NCBI GenBank assembly: GCA_030248295.1
Contig: JASANH010000908.1
Coordinates: 620,001-684,000 of the forward strand
DNA: 64,000 bases
Source of the DNA: Mesodorylaimus sp. YZB2_4
Taxonomy: Eukaryota; Nematoda; Enoplea; Dorylaimida; Dorylaimidae
Reading direction: 5' to 3'
The notes under the pieces are model-generated. The model did no database searches. It was not told the DNA's origin and was given only the letters and a program-made list of their open reading frames with translations. A program made the position numbers and the translations under genes. Of this stretch, positions 47,401 to 58,904 are shown piece after piece (the first letter of the stretch is position 1; the number at the start of each line of letters is the position of its first letter).

Positions 47401-48647
47401 TGTAAACGGGCAGCTGATATCGTCTTGCTGGACGATGATTTCGTGTCAATTGTGTTCGGTGTAGAGGAAGGTGGGCTCCTCGTCTCTCCCTCAAAGATCT
47501 AGAGTGAAGAGTAAAACATTTTCAGGAAGGCTTATTTTCGAAAACTTGAAAAAGGCTATTGCATACACGCTAACCAGTAACATTCCGGAACTGATGCCTT
47601 TTTTGGCCTTGGTCATGCTGGGCATTCCACTTCCACTTGGCACCGTGTGCGTTTTATGCATCGATTTGGGCACTGACGCTGTAAGTTGCTAGTTTGTCAA
47701 CACGCTGATGTGAGCGGGCAAGAATCCTGTCGTTGTTTCAGTGGCCAGCTATCTGCTTCGCGTACGAACGTGCAGAACGAGATTTGATGAAACTGCCGTG
47801 CCGAAATCCCAATAAGGATCGGTTAGTTAACAGCAGGTATGACAGGATTTGAAGGCCTCAAACCTTGCTCGCCAACTCTACGTGTGTATTTTAGAACCCT
47901 TTCCTTCACGTACGGCATGGTTGGTATGATTCAAACTGCAGCTGGCTTTTTCGCCTATTTTGTTGTCTACGCCGAAAATGGATTCCGGCCGATGCAGCTG
48001 TTTTATCTTCGTGATTCGTGGTCGGGTGTCGATACGAGTATAGATGATAGTTATGGCCAGGAATGGGTATGGCAGCGTGTGGTCAAGTGAGGAAATGTGT
48101 GCGTGACTTACTCGATCATCTTTCCAGTCGTATGGTCAACGCAAGACGTTAGAATATACTGGCTACACGGCATTCTTTGCGGCTATTGTGCTCGTCCAGT
48201 GGGCCGATATTGTAATCTCGAAAAATCGTTTTAAGTCGATTGTGACTCAGCCATTGTAAGCAGAGTAGAATCAGCTCATTTGTGATACGTCGGAAGAGAC
48301 TTTGCTTTCAGAAACTGGCCTCTCAACGTTGCCCTGGTATGCGAAATCGCGGTGATCACCCTGATGTGCTATTGCCCTGGTCTAAACAACGCCCTGTATT
48401 TCGAGCCGCTGAGGTACTAGGCAGATAGAATAGTCTTTATATGCTATGGAATATGAGTATTCCTTTAATCTTATGAATCTTGAGTCTTGAAAGATCGTGT
48501 GGATCAACAGAAACTTTTCGTTTCAGGTTTAGTTGGTGGTTTCTCGCGCTGCCCTTCGGAATTTTGATATTTGTCCTGGACGAACTAAGGCGGTTCATAA
48601 TGAGACGACGGCGAGGGGGGTTCATTGAGAGGGAAACATACTATTAA
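44425..48647 (+). CDS. Atpalpha: Na+/K+-transporting ATPase alpha subunit
   Basis: Nineteen exons: 44425-44622, 44676-44735, 44792-44995, 45062-45175, 45227-45748, 45802-46095, 46150-46305, 46357-46549, 46606-46778, 46832-46847, 46903-47011, 47077-47294, 47369-47470, 47526-47680, 47742-47836, 47895-48066, 48128-48255, 48312-48413 and 48527-48647 (3132 nt, 1043 residues). P-type ATPase that exchanges Na+ for K+ at the plasma membrane. Actuator motif TGES, phosphorylation site DKTGTLT (Asp near 401), nucleotide-domain KGAPE, hinge [10 protein letters not shown] and the C-terminal ETYY are present, and TM6 keeps CIDLGTD with both cation-binding Asp residues. It is divergent: TM4 reads NAPEGILAT rather than NVPEGLLAT, and only one Glu remains in TM9 (VCEIAV for FEET). 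Exon 10 has only 16 nt and intron 9 uses a GC donor. Confidence 0.92.
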
Positions 48648-49280
48648 GGCGGTGACACGGTAAAGACATGACATCGAGGGGAAGGCTCATTGCTCAAAGT
48701 AGTTTTCATTTCCTATTCTGTGCGCTGTGACGTTTCAATTCAGGTTCGAGTTTATTATTTGCGTTCATGGCTCTCTATTCGATCTACATTGTCATGTATA
48801 TTGTGTCAGTTCTATCAAAAAGCATTGTCTTATCAGTTGAGCATTCTTGCAGCAGAACGTTATTTGCTGTCTCGAGCTACTGCTCACTGTTCCCGTGATC
48901 GAGGCAGCAAACAGAAACTAAAGACGGGTAACTGAAGAAATGGTAAACACAAAATGTCTTTCTCATTTATCTCTTATTTCTGCTTGCATGCTCAAGGTCA
49001 GTTTGAATAAGGTAGTTTCCATCACGTGTGATCCACGCAAATGCAATCTTAGGTCCGTTTCTTTCTTGGCTCGAATATCAGCTCCTGAAAGGCATGGTAA
49101 TCAACCGCCCTTCTCACTCTGATCTTCCGCTGATCGTGAGTTGAGCTTGACAACTAATTTTTCTCGTCGTGATCTCCATCATCAGCAATAATAATGGTAG
49201 CAGCCAATGTAGATCCCCATTGGGTGTCAAAATCAAATCATATTCGAGGTCATCGAAAGCTAGCTGCCCATACGAGCAGC
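48648..49280. other. Intergenic
   Basis: About 630 bp between the ATPase and the channel gene. Nothing recognised. Confidence 0.4.
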
Positions 49281-52200
49281 ATGTCGACCTACGAAAAAAC
49301 ATCCTTCTCTCTTAATCCATTCAGCAGCAGACGGGTGCAAGAATTTGCTCGCGATAGCACAATTCACGGTGTGCTTCAAGTGGTCAGACAAGATCAGTCC
49401 ATTGCGGGTCGTTTGGTAAGTACCACCTTGTCTGGTTGTGCTGTGACCAGTGGTTGGTCAGCGGGTGCTTGGGTTAGTTGAGCCCTAGCATGCTCCAAGT
49501 AGAAAATAGTCATCCTCTAAATCAGCCCAGTGCTCTGAAATCCTTGGCTCGCTCTAGGGCAAACTAGAGCTGACCAGAGGATGGCCCAAGCCAGGAACAG
49601 TACCACGCAGTCCACGGACACCTCGTGCTATCGGTTATTGCCACCACACCACAAGGGCCGTGTAGACTCACAATTCGGGGAGCAGCCGCACGTGCCGGCC
49701 GTCAAAGGGGTTCTGACGGACCTGAGCCCGAAGTGCTCACAGAGCAAGTTCAGATCAGGCACTCAAGACTAGTTCTCAACCGATGTCTGCAATCAGACCA
49801 GTCACTCGACCTCGACCTCGCTCTCGGTCTCGTGCTGGCCCTGACTTAGGAGAGGCGGACCGGTTCCCTGAACCAGTGCACTAATAGGCCAGAGGGCACA
49901 GCACATGCCTAGTCCATGCCTATTACAGCTCACTGTCAGATCGGATTAATCAAGCACGTAAAATACGGATACCAGTGATAAAACGTGATATGAGAACACA
50001 TACGGTACTTGTGGTTAATCATTTCTTGTGTACAATGTCCCTTCAAGCTCGAGTGCTTATAAGCGTTTGGTGATGTGGTGAAACAGACATTGGAAGGAAC
50101 ATTTGTTGCTGTAGTGTCTGTTACAGGATACTTTTACATGGGTTTGAAATCGTACGACAAATTACGGTAGCCTTACCATGATCTGTAATTTACGCACACA
50201 AAGTCCAAATGCCAGGACTTATTCTTCGCATTTTCTTACGGGTTCGACATCCGTTCGGGGATCTTGTTCTATGCGGCAACTTAGGTCTACTATGAAATCA
50301 TCAGGGCGCGATCAAATTTGGACTTCTGCGGGACTAGGACAGTGGTTTTGAAGCGGGGATCACAACGTGTTCACGGGTCCTGCACCTGAGCACAACTCAA
50401 GACATTTTTGTGCAGACTAAAAAAGGAGATATACGTGTTTTTTCAATTAATTCATTCTCTCAATTCCATTTTTAGCTTTGGGGTACCGCATTAGCTGTAG
50501 CAGTAGTCGCCAGCTTTGTTTTAATTGGCAAAAGTTTCGATCGATATTTGAAATTTGATATTAAGACCACCATGTCAACGAGAACAGAAGACAAAATCGA
50601 TTTCCCAGCGATTACTATTTGCAATGAAAATATGCTTAAAAAATCACTCGTTGGCACCAGTCAAGAAATTATTTCAGCTTTTACTGCTTTAATCGTTACC
50701 AGTTTAAAAGATTATAAGTATAAACGAGATCGAGCTTTGGCTACCTGTTTTACAAATAAGACAAATGAGTTCACTGATAAATTTAGCGGCTATGGTTACG
50801 ATTTTATGAGAGATCTTGGTTTAAATCGATTAATGCATATTTTTGCATTCGACTCATACAAATGCGCATTGAGTTGCTGGTGGCAAGAAAGAAGAACGGA
50901 TTGTTCTTTCCTCTTCCTCAATCACATCACCGATTTTGGTTGGTGTTTCACCTTCAACCCCAGTCCCAAGTTATTAAAAAGTCTGAATATAGGATTTGGT
51001 AAAGATGACATGGCGTATGGAGTGAAAACTTATTACGAACCATTCGAATTACGATCCACTGGTCCCAATAACGGATTTAAAGTTCTGCTTAATACTCATC
51101 AGGACGAATATTGTGTCACTCGAGCTGACGCAGCTGGTTTCAAGGCTCTGGTACACGATCCCAGCGTACAACCATTATTTTTCATGGAAAGACCATTATC
51201 TTTATCACCAGGCTTCGAGACAAATGTGGCCATAAGATATACAAGGAGGATAAGGGAGACTGAGAACCTGGGCAGATGCGTCCCCAAGAAAGAATTGTCT
51301 TTGTATGCTAATGCGGAGTATTATTTTAAAGAGGCCTGTTATTTGGAATGTTTGACCTATTATATGTTCGATAATTGTAATTGCACCCCGCTCTATATGC
51401 CACCAATGGCTAATCGAGTCGTGGCTGCTAAACGAGGCCAATCCTACGTGAATATTTGCTGGGAACTGAGGGATACATTTTGTATGAAAAAACAAGAGCG
51501 TAATTTTCTGGAATCCGGTGTCGATCAACTTTGTTCCGATTGTTTGGACCCTTGTGAGTCGACAAGCTACGATATTCAAGTCTCGACATCATATTTTCCA
51601 GCAAATAATTTTTTCCACCTTTATGATCATATTCTTAATCAAACGAGAGTGGCGACTAATAAAAATAAAACAGAACGAATAGCATATTTGAGAAAGAATT
51701 TTGCATTGGTCAATTTCTATGTGGAGAGTATGCAAATAAGTGTGGTTACTGAAACGCAGGCCGTCGGTCCTGATCAATTACTGGCCGATATTGGAGGTCA
51801 AGTTGGTACGCTTCTGCTGAATTTAAAGGATGAACTCTAAAATTTGAGACTGAATGGCATTTTTGAATGAGCTAAGCTACCTTGTGCTAAGTCAACTCAC
51901 TTGGGTGGAGCCTGGTGTTGCTTCTGGCTGTCGGCGCATGCCAAAGTGTCCCCTATGATGGCACTTTGACATGTGACAGTGGTCAATAGTCAAACACAGC
52001 ATCGACCTTGTAGGGACCAGCCATCTGTGTCTAACTTGTATCACATGTGTGTCCTGGGCAGGACACTGTTTCCTACTGTGGCGGCAGCTGCCCTCTCTGT
52101 GTCTACAGTAACATAGGAATGCCACATGGACGTCCTCGACAGGACATGAGATCCCGGGGGGGGGGGAACCTCAGTGAGGGATTCACAAATACTGACTTCC

Positions 52201-52499
52201 GCCGCCGGGAGTTGAACTTGGGACGAGCGATGCCGATCATCGGCCTACTATATCACAATGGCGGGATGAAAAACTTTCATTTAAGCAAATTTTATGGACA
52301 GACCATAAATACGCTACATAGAAATGATTTTTCAGGTTTCTTACTCGGTGCCAGTATAATGAGCATATTCGAATTCATCGACTGTTGTTTACCGAGGAAG
52401 AAAATACTGAGAACTCGAAGAAAGGGCGGTATCGGGAATCCGGTCGCAGACGCTGCCGCAGCGGGGCAAAAGGCAGCGCCAAAGGGCGGCTCCATATGA
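49281..52499 (+). CDS. DEG/ENaC family sodium channel subunit
   Basis: Three exons, 49281-49415, 50476-51805 and 52336-52499 (1629 nt, 542 residues). These are trimeric, amiloride-sensitive cation channels with two membrane helices. The cytoplasmic N-terminus carries the gating His-Gly motif (STIHGVLQVV). TM1 is LWGTALAVAVVASFVLIG, followed by FPAITICNEN at the start of the Cys-rich extracellular domain, with YYFKEACYLECL, DNCNCTPLYMP and CSDCLDPCESTSY. TM2 and its pore read LLADIGGQVGFLLGASIMSI, with GAS as the selectivity filter. A basic cytoplasmic tail follows (KKILRTRRK). An upstream in-frame ATG at 49194 exists, but 49281 gives the family's usual short N-terminus. Intron 1 (1060 nt) contains a decayed gene fragment and intron 2 (530 nt) a tRNA-like remnant. 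The activating stimulus (peptide, acid, mechanical) cannot be inferred. Confidence 0.92.
49540..49900 (+). pseudogene. Duplicated coding-like fragment, copy 2 (broken), in intron 1 of the channel gene
   Basis: Aligns by eye with 34217-34560: shared blocks include CACAAGGGCCGT against CGCAAGGGCCGT, GAAGTGCTCACAGAGCA, and CTCAAGAC-AGTTC-CAACCGATG. The frame corresponding to copy 1 is interrupted by several stop codons and a deletion of about 12 bp after GCTCACAGAGCA. Confidence 0.6.
52155..52270 (-). repeat. Poly-G tract and tRNA-like remnant in channel intron 2
   Basis: A run of about twelve G near 52157-52168 is followed, on the minus strand, by a B-box-like AGTTCAACTCC. The surrounding sequence does not fold into a convincing tRNA, so it is more likely a decayed tRNA-derived short element. 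Confidence 0.3.
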
Positions 52500-53148
52500 T
52501 TTGTGAGATAATAACTGCGACAGCTTGAGATCTGTTGATAACGTAGAATACATATGTGCCAAAAATGGAAGTCGTCAGGCTGATTTTTGAGTGAGATCGT
52601 GGTCATATATATGCAACATATCAGCCGTGGTGTTGCGAGACAGTAATCCTACGGCTAGGACGTAGATATTTGGTAATTTTGGACGAAGCAAATAAAGTAG
52701 CCTTTCTTTTCTGAAGGTGAGAACTTCCGAGCAAAAGCAAGGACAGAAGTATTTGAAAACTGTTCAAAAGACGACGGTACTTGAACTTTTTTTGAACCCT
52801 CCAAGCAGTTAGCATTTAGCTTGATATTTTTTCTCATATTCATCTCACGATCAGACAAATATGGTGGTAATGTATAGTTATTATGTCAACCCTCCTCATT
52901 CCATATCGTCATAAAAAGTTTACTTCCTGGAGGCACCCAAGAAATCATAGTAAGGTTTCGACTGTCGTGTCAAATCTCGCGTGCCTTTTGGGACCCTTGT
53001 TTACTATGACCTGCATGGACATCTTGACCATTGAACATTTTCATAGACCACTTTGACTCCTCGTCAGCTGCCAATTCTATCTCGATAACATTGCGTAATA
53101 AGTACAGTACATTATGATGTCACAGACATTACACGCTTGCGCACGCAC
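52500..53148. other. Intergenic, convergent
   Basis: 650 bp between the 3' ends of the channel and neuroligin genes. No gene seen. Confidence 0.4.
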
Positions 53149-56100
53149 TCACACCTGAATTTCTTCCATAGCAGCCGCAGCCGCTGCGGCAGCTGCCTGT
53201 TTGCCATGCCTGGGGCAAGTTGGGCTGATAAAAGCCCGATTGAGCAATGGTTCTTGCTCGGAATACTGTCCTCGAGGTGTGCCCGGCATGTCAGCAATGT
53301 TAGGCATGGAGGGCTGATGCTGGCCAGGAACATGAGACTGTATTTGCATCAGATGATGTTGCATGGATGGTGGATGCCGAAGTGAATTTCTTCCTTGATT
53401 TGACCTGCTTGACAGAGTCGGGTGTAAATCACTGTCGACTGAATTCGGTGACACGGGTCCTGTGGCGGCAGACACTGGCGCTGGTGGTGGTGGAGGTGGT
53501 GGCACGCGTGAGACAGCATTTGGAGCGGGTCCTACGGGTGATGCTAAACTGTACTGAGCCGATCGATTTTTATCCAAAGTACCGTGACCAATAGGCGGTG
53601 TACTCAATGCAGAGTTCAATATCGTGGCATTTACATTTTGTACAGGCGCATTAGATACCAAATCGAGTCGTGACGATTGAGACTGGGTCATAGGCTGGTT
53701 CTGATATTGGTTGTTGAGCCGTTTCCGAAAATGTTTCTGTTTATCCCATTGATGATAAATTCCAGCGAATATGAGAACATTCAAGATTAACAAGGCGCAA
53801 CCAACGGCTATAGTCACGCTCAGAATCGTGCTATATTTATCTTGAAGCAGTGGGCCGGCCGCAAGAGAAGTTGGGATAGCTGTGGCCGTTTGAGGATCTA
53901 CTGTTGACTTACCCTGAAATGCAGCACATGTGGGCGACGTACTTTAGCATGAGTGCAATAATCCTCTGCTCCTACTGTACTTGTAGCTCACTCCGATATC
54001 TCCCTGGGTGGAGATAATATTTCAATTAGGGTCCAGACAGAGGGTCATATTCGAAGGGACATTTTCGAGGTACATGGCAGCCTTTTTGATCCAATCTTCC
54101 ATTTACTTCCAGGAAGCCCTGCTGAGATCCTCAGACCGGAATCAACAAAACGAATAATCGATTTCAGCTGCAAAGCGAAACCAGCAAGCCTGAGCCGCAT
54201 CCTCCTGGAGGAGACATTCGAGTAAACCAGCACAGATATGCAGACCCTAGCGGGCGACACATACAGTAAGGTACAACTTACCAGAATCGCCGGGGACGTT
54301 GCACCAGTGCTTGACGGAGTTGACGTAGTGGTTTGCCAAAATGGAACGAATCGATCCATCGATCGAACATTACCAAAGAAAGTCGATTCATTGGGGAACT
54401 GATGATGCTTCTCATTCGTCGCAGTTTCACCTGCTCGTTCCAAAGAAGGTAAGAATTTGGTCCAAAATGCTATCTCATGCGCTCGATAGAAAATACCATC
54501 TCGAGGACGCTCGCCTGTAAGGCATGGACGGATAAGATTGAAGGGCCTCCAGTCTAACGTAAGCGTCTTACCCAGCTCTGCGTAAGCCTCCCTGGCATCG
54601 GCAATAAACGGGGGCCAGGCCAACTGCGATAAAGACTCTAACACGTTTGTGCCATCTGACAAACCACGTATTGGCAAAGGACGTTTTGGGTCCCTAAAGC
54701 ACAGTATTTGCTTGCATGCCCACGAACTTACTCCTAATAACACACTGAATCAGGACTTACCCTGTCCTCACGAAGTTCGATATGTAACGCATCATAGCCT
54801 CACTCAGAACTCGTTCCGTCCGCCCGAAAGTGTAATTGAACAACAGAGGAGCGTCTGGTTTAGAGTATTCCAGAAGCGGATATCCCAAAATATAAGGCAA
54901 GTCCTCTCCGTGTACAGAGTCCGCTAGTCGACCACGATCCAGGCCTTTGGTCTCGTGCGAAAAGACGTACATGAAAGTTGTTCCCTGCTTGGAAGATAAA
55001 GACGAGGTGGAGGCCATTTGAGATGTTGCGCGGCCTGGAAAACGAGTATTAGAAGTGTAGTGATGAATTTTACAATGTGACCAATCGAACTTTGGTGATT
55101 AGTAATGTTAAAGAGTATCAGCCCTAGATTCCCAGGCCTTGCATGGACTGAGATGGTCTCCTACTGTCCGCAGGGTACCCTCACACCATCGGGTCCCTAA
55201 TTTATGATTTCATCTTTTAGTCTTACCATATCCAACACTCGGGTCAGTATCATCAAATGGCCGTTCAGGCCCCGCATGAATACGGGCCGCGTTGATAAGA
55301 GGGGATACAAAGAGTCCATCACTGAGTGCTTTCAGGACAGAATTTCGCAGCTCTTGTTTCTGCAGAATAGGTTTATGCCAATCGGTATACTCGTCCGTGA
55401 TGGCAGCCATGATTTCATTCCTATGGTACCGAAACATATTGTGGACCAATGTCCTGTACATGGCGTCCCTCTTGTCACTGTCCATGCCAGATGTCAGGTC
55501 TTGATTGCTCAACAGATGAAAGGCTTCGTTTTTGGTCACACCGACTAATAAATCCAGTTCTCGAAATAAGTTTCCATGTTTGCGCAGATTATGCTGAGGA
55601 TCATTAGCCACTATTGATCCATCGATAGCAGGCCCGAATACATTCAGGTATGTTGGCGGCTCGATATCACGGCTGGCGCGAGTTATATTATCCAAGGCGG
55701 CAGACATGAAACAGTTGGTTATGTCCTGAAAAAGCATGCTGAGATGTAATCAATGCACTGGGATGGGTGTCACATTCTGGTGCTAAAGGTGCGCTTAGAA
55801 GCTTGAGTAGCACGGTAACGGATCTGAGGTGGCTAGATGACAAAGTTCCTTCCTGTCACTGAATAGCACGCAATAGTGGACATTACTTACATGTATCGAA
55901 GAGTCGGTCACCATTTCGCTTCTTCTCTTTCCTTCTCTCGGATTCTTCATGGACACACATCCGAGCGATTCGGCCACGTAGAAGAAAACATCAGTTGGAT
56001 TAGACACGGTGGCCCAAGGACTTAGGGCCGAGCCGCCCAAGAGGATGGCTCTTTGAAATGATCTCGTACGTGAAGGAGCCGAAACGGGAGAAGACATGAG

Positions 56101-58904
56101 TAAGTTAACTAAGGCCGCTCCAGTGTCCCAGCCCATCAATGTGATCATCCTCGGATCACCACCGAAATCGCTAATCGTCTGTCTCAAGAATTCCAGGGCG
56201 GCTGCAATATCACCCAAGGCCCAATTGCCTCGGCATGTCGGGGCTTGGTAGCCAGCGCTCAAGAAACCTAAAATAATCGTTCATAGTTTATCTTCTTATC
56301 GTATTTCGTACTAGCGGCTTGCATTCCTTACCGAAAATTCCCAGCCGATAGTTGAGCGTGACCACAATAATCTGGCCATAGCTGGCTAATACACTGCCGT
56401 TGTATGCATTGCCTGAACCCCACGAGTACGAGCCGCCGTGTATTAGCATCAAAACGGGCAATGCTGCCGAGGGTCTGTTACCTAGAAAATGGACCAGGTT
56501 CGTGTTGAGAAGGTACTGCCATTGAAGATCTACCCAACAAGAATGGTTATCAGCTGCACTGCCTGCGCCTCAAGTACTCTATGCCATGAAAGTGGGGTCT
56601 GAGGTCGCCATGTTGGACAAATACTGCACCGTAATGTCCTTAGATGTGCCCGCATGGTCCGCTACTCTCTCTTGAGGCTAGTCACGAGCCTGAGAGCGTG
56701 AGGCCCTGGGGTCAAGTGAGTGGTTTGGTTGTTGATTGGCCTTTATTGGGTTCTGTATTCCTTTCTGGTCGACATGTGCGATCGGTCCCCGCCTACGCGG
56801 AATTTTAGCAATAAATTGACCGAGGTAAACGAGAGGAGCTGCGTATGATCGTCCCTAGCTTGAACCGCCTCCGGTTAGTCCCAGTCTGCTCATCGTCAGG
56901 ACCGACGTCAGATTTCACTGGGGTCGCAAAACAGGATCATCAGCCCAGACCACCTTTGATAATCTTACTAGAACCAGAGCAATGATAAGCAAGTTTCCAG
57001 CAGTGCATTTTTTGCAATCAGTTCTCCTGTCTCCCTACTTTTCCCATGTTTGCCCATTATGCACTCACGATCAGAAATAGTCATCAGCTGCCAGGAAAAA
57101 AGCATTTCTCTTGCGCGTGGCTCTCAAATCAATAAAATAGCGTGAGAGTGACGAATGAGGTTGCTAATGTTGGGTCTGGCAATGAACCCATGATTACTCT
57201 GGCGAGCTATCACAGAGAGAGAAGCTTGAACATTTGAAAAGATTTTCCCTTAACCTTCTACTTTCTTTTTTACCATACATTTTGAGCAGGGTCCAGTCCT
57301 TAAAACGGTTGCGTCGTAGATTTTTTATAATACGTTGCGGAAAAAGCTTCCTTGGTGGTAAATTGGGTTTTAGCCGGAACGAACATCGAAATCTGCAATC
57401 TTACTAATCCTACACCACTATACGGGGGCAAATTTGGCCTTTTCAACAAACCTAATCTCATTTGATGACCTAGCTGCTGGAATAGATGACAAGCTCGATG
57501 TATGCGGGAGGTAGGAACATTCACAATGTCGATCAATTTCGTTAGCTGTGACCTAAAGGGCCGATAAATCGAAAAGCTAATCACGCATTTGTTTTAATAG
57601 GAAGGCTAGTAAGAGGGCTGTTCGGTCGAGGTCACGGACAAATGCTAGAACGGCGATTGGTGTATCCAAATCCGACCCAGGCGAGAAGAGGAGCTAAAAA
57701 TAGCTCTATTCAAACTGCTGTAGGTCAGCCGCTAGATCGCCTCGCGGGGGTCCTCATCAACTATTATTGTTTTCCAAATGACTCATATTCCGCCCGTTTG
57801 CGCAAGCATTTTACCTGCTATTTCCGGCTTACTAGGTTCTGAAGAAGAGTGCTTTCTCGGCGACCTTTCAACGGAAGAACTATCAATCTCTGAGGCCTCG
57901 TTAGGCAAAAACGAGAATTAGGAAAGGCATACATCTTGTGTGAACATGCGCAATTCGTAGTTGCGTATTTGCAGCTCATCGATGACGTCAAACTTGAGCT
58001 ACCAATAGCTTAGGTGTCAGAAAAAGGCGCTCGCGCTCATTTCTCAAATTACCCATCTCCACTTCCTTTGTTTTCAACATAAAGTTACCATCGAGAGGGA
58101 GGCAATCCTGGCTTATCGTAGCCCGCAGTAGTGGAAGTAGACTGCAGTATAAGACCTACATAAGCCCTCTTGCAGGTCCATGCGCCAGCTCTGATCACAC
58201 TGACATCAAGCCTTGTATTTTATGCACTACTGATCAACTGATCTTGTTGATTTTGCAGCATCCTGTCCTCTTGGAGTCTGTTCTCTTCTGCGATGCTGGC
58301 TTACGGGACAGATCAAGCGGGGTCATGTTCCCAACTAAATTTCACTCAGAGGGCCCCAAAGAGATCACCTATTTCCCTATCCATGTCCAATGTCCTCACC
58401 TCTTCGTTCAGGCACGTATAGATTCAAGTATAAACAATCCTCGGCCTGATTCTGAACAAAGCCACGCAGTCGTTGTAAATAGCGATAATGTGATTCGGGC
58501 ATCCATTTCAAAGCTTCGTTTTCGCCAGCCAAAAATGCATTAGGAAATTTTTGTATGCAAGCAGGTGGCAATTTGGTGCCATCTTTGGCTGTTGACCATT
58601 TCGATGCCGAGTTGGGCGGCATGAAACGTTTTCTGGCCAATGGGGGCATGGCGTAGGGCACGCCTAAGTATTCAATTACTGGATTCAAACCTGGGATGCC
58701 CAAATCCACCAAATGACCATCAATAAGACCAAAACTAGTGTTGACCGTCCTCGTCGACTCGTCCGATGCATGAGCGAGGGAGCAGCGGGTTGAAAGGAAG
58801 AATAAGAGCGAGTTCCATATGAGGAAATAGTGAGCTGGAGACGACCATAACAAGTCCAGCTGACACGACAGCACGGTCAGTCTTGGAAGGCAGCACCAGC
58901 TCAT
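53149..58904 (-). CDS. Neuroligin, synaptic adhesion protein
   Basis: Seven exons: 58904-58400, 56481-56332, 56267-55891, 55725-55227, 55034-54761, 54693-54282 and 53913-53149 (2982 nt, 993 residues). Neuroligins sit in the postsynaptic membrane and bind neurexins through an inactive esterase domain. After a signal peptide come [31 protein letters not shown] and [12 protein letters not shown]. The nucleophile elbow is GWDTG, so the catalytic Ser is replaced by Asp. Then [16 protein letters not shown] and FWTKFLPSL, a Ser/Thr stalk, a membrane helix ([20 protein letters not shown], near 771-790) and a 200-residue cytoplasmic tail rich in Pro, Gln and Ala. The tail ends EEIQV, a class II PDZ ligand instead of the class I ending of vertebrate neuroligins. 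Intron 1 is 1918 nt. All junctions keep phase. Confidence 0.93.

Noticed and set aside
57300..57584. 94-codon ORF on the minus strand inside neuroligin intron 1
   Set aside because: No recognisable protein, no supporting signals; chance length for a 1.9-kb intron.
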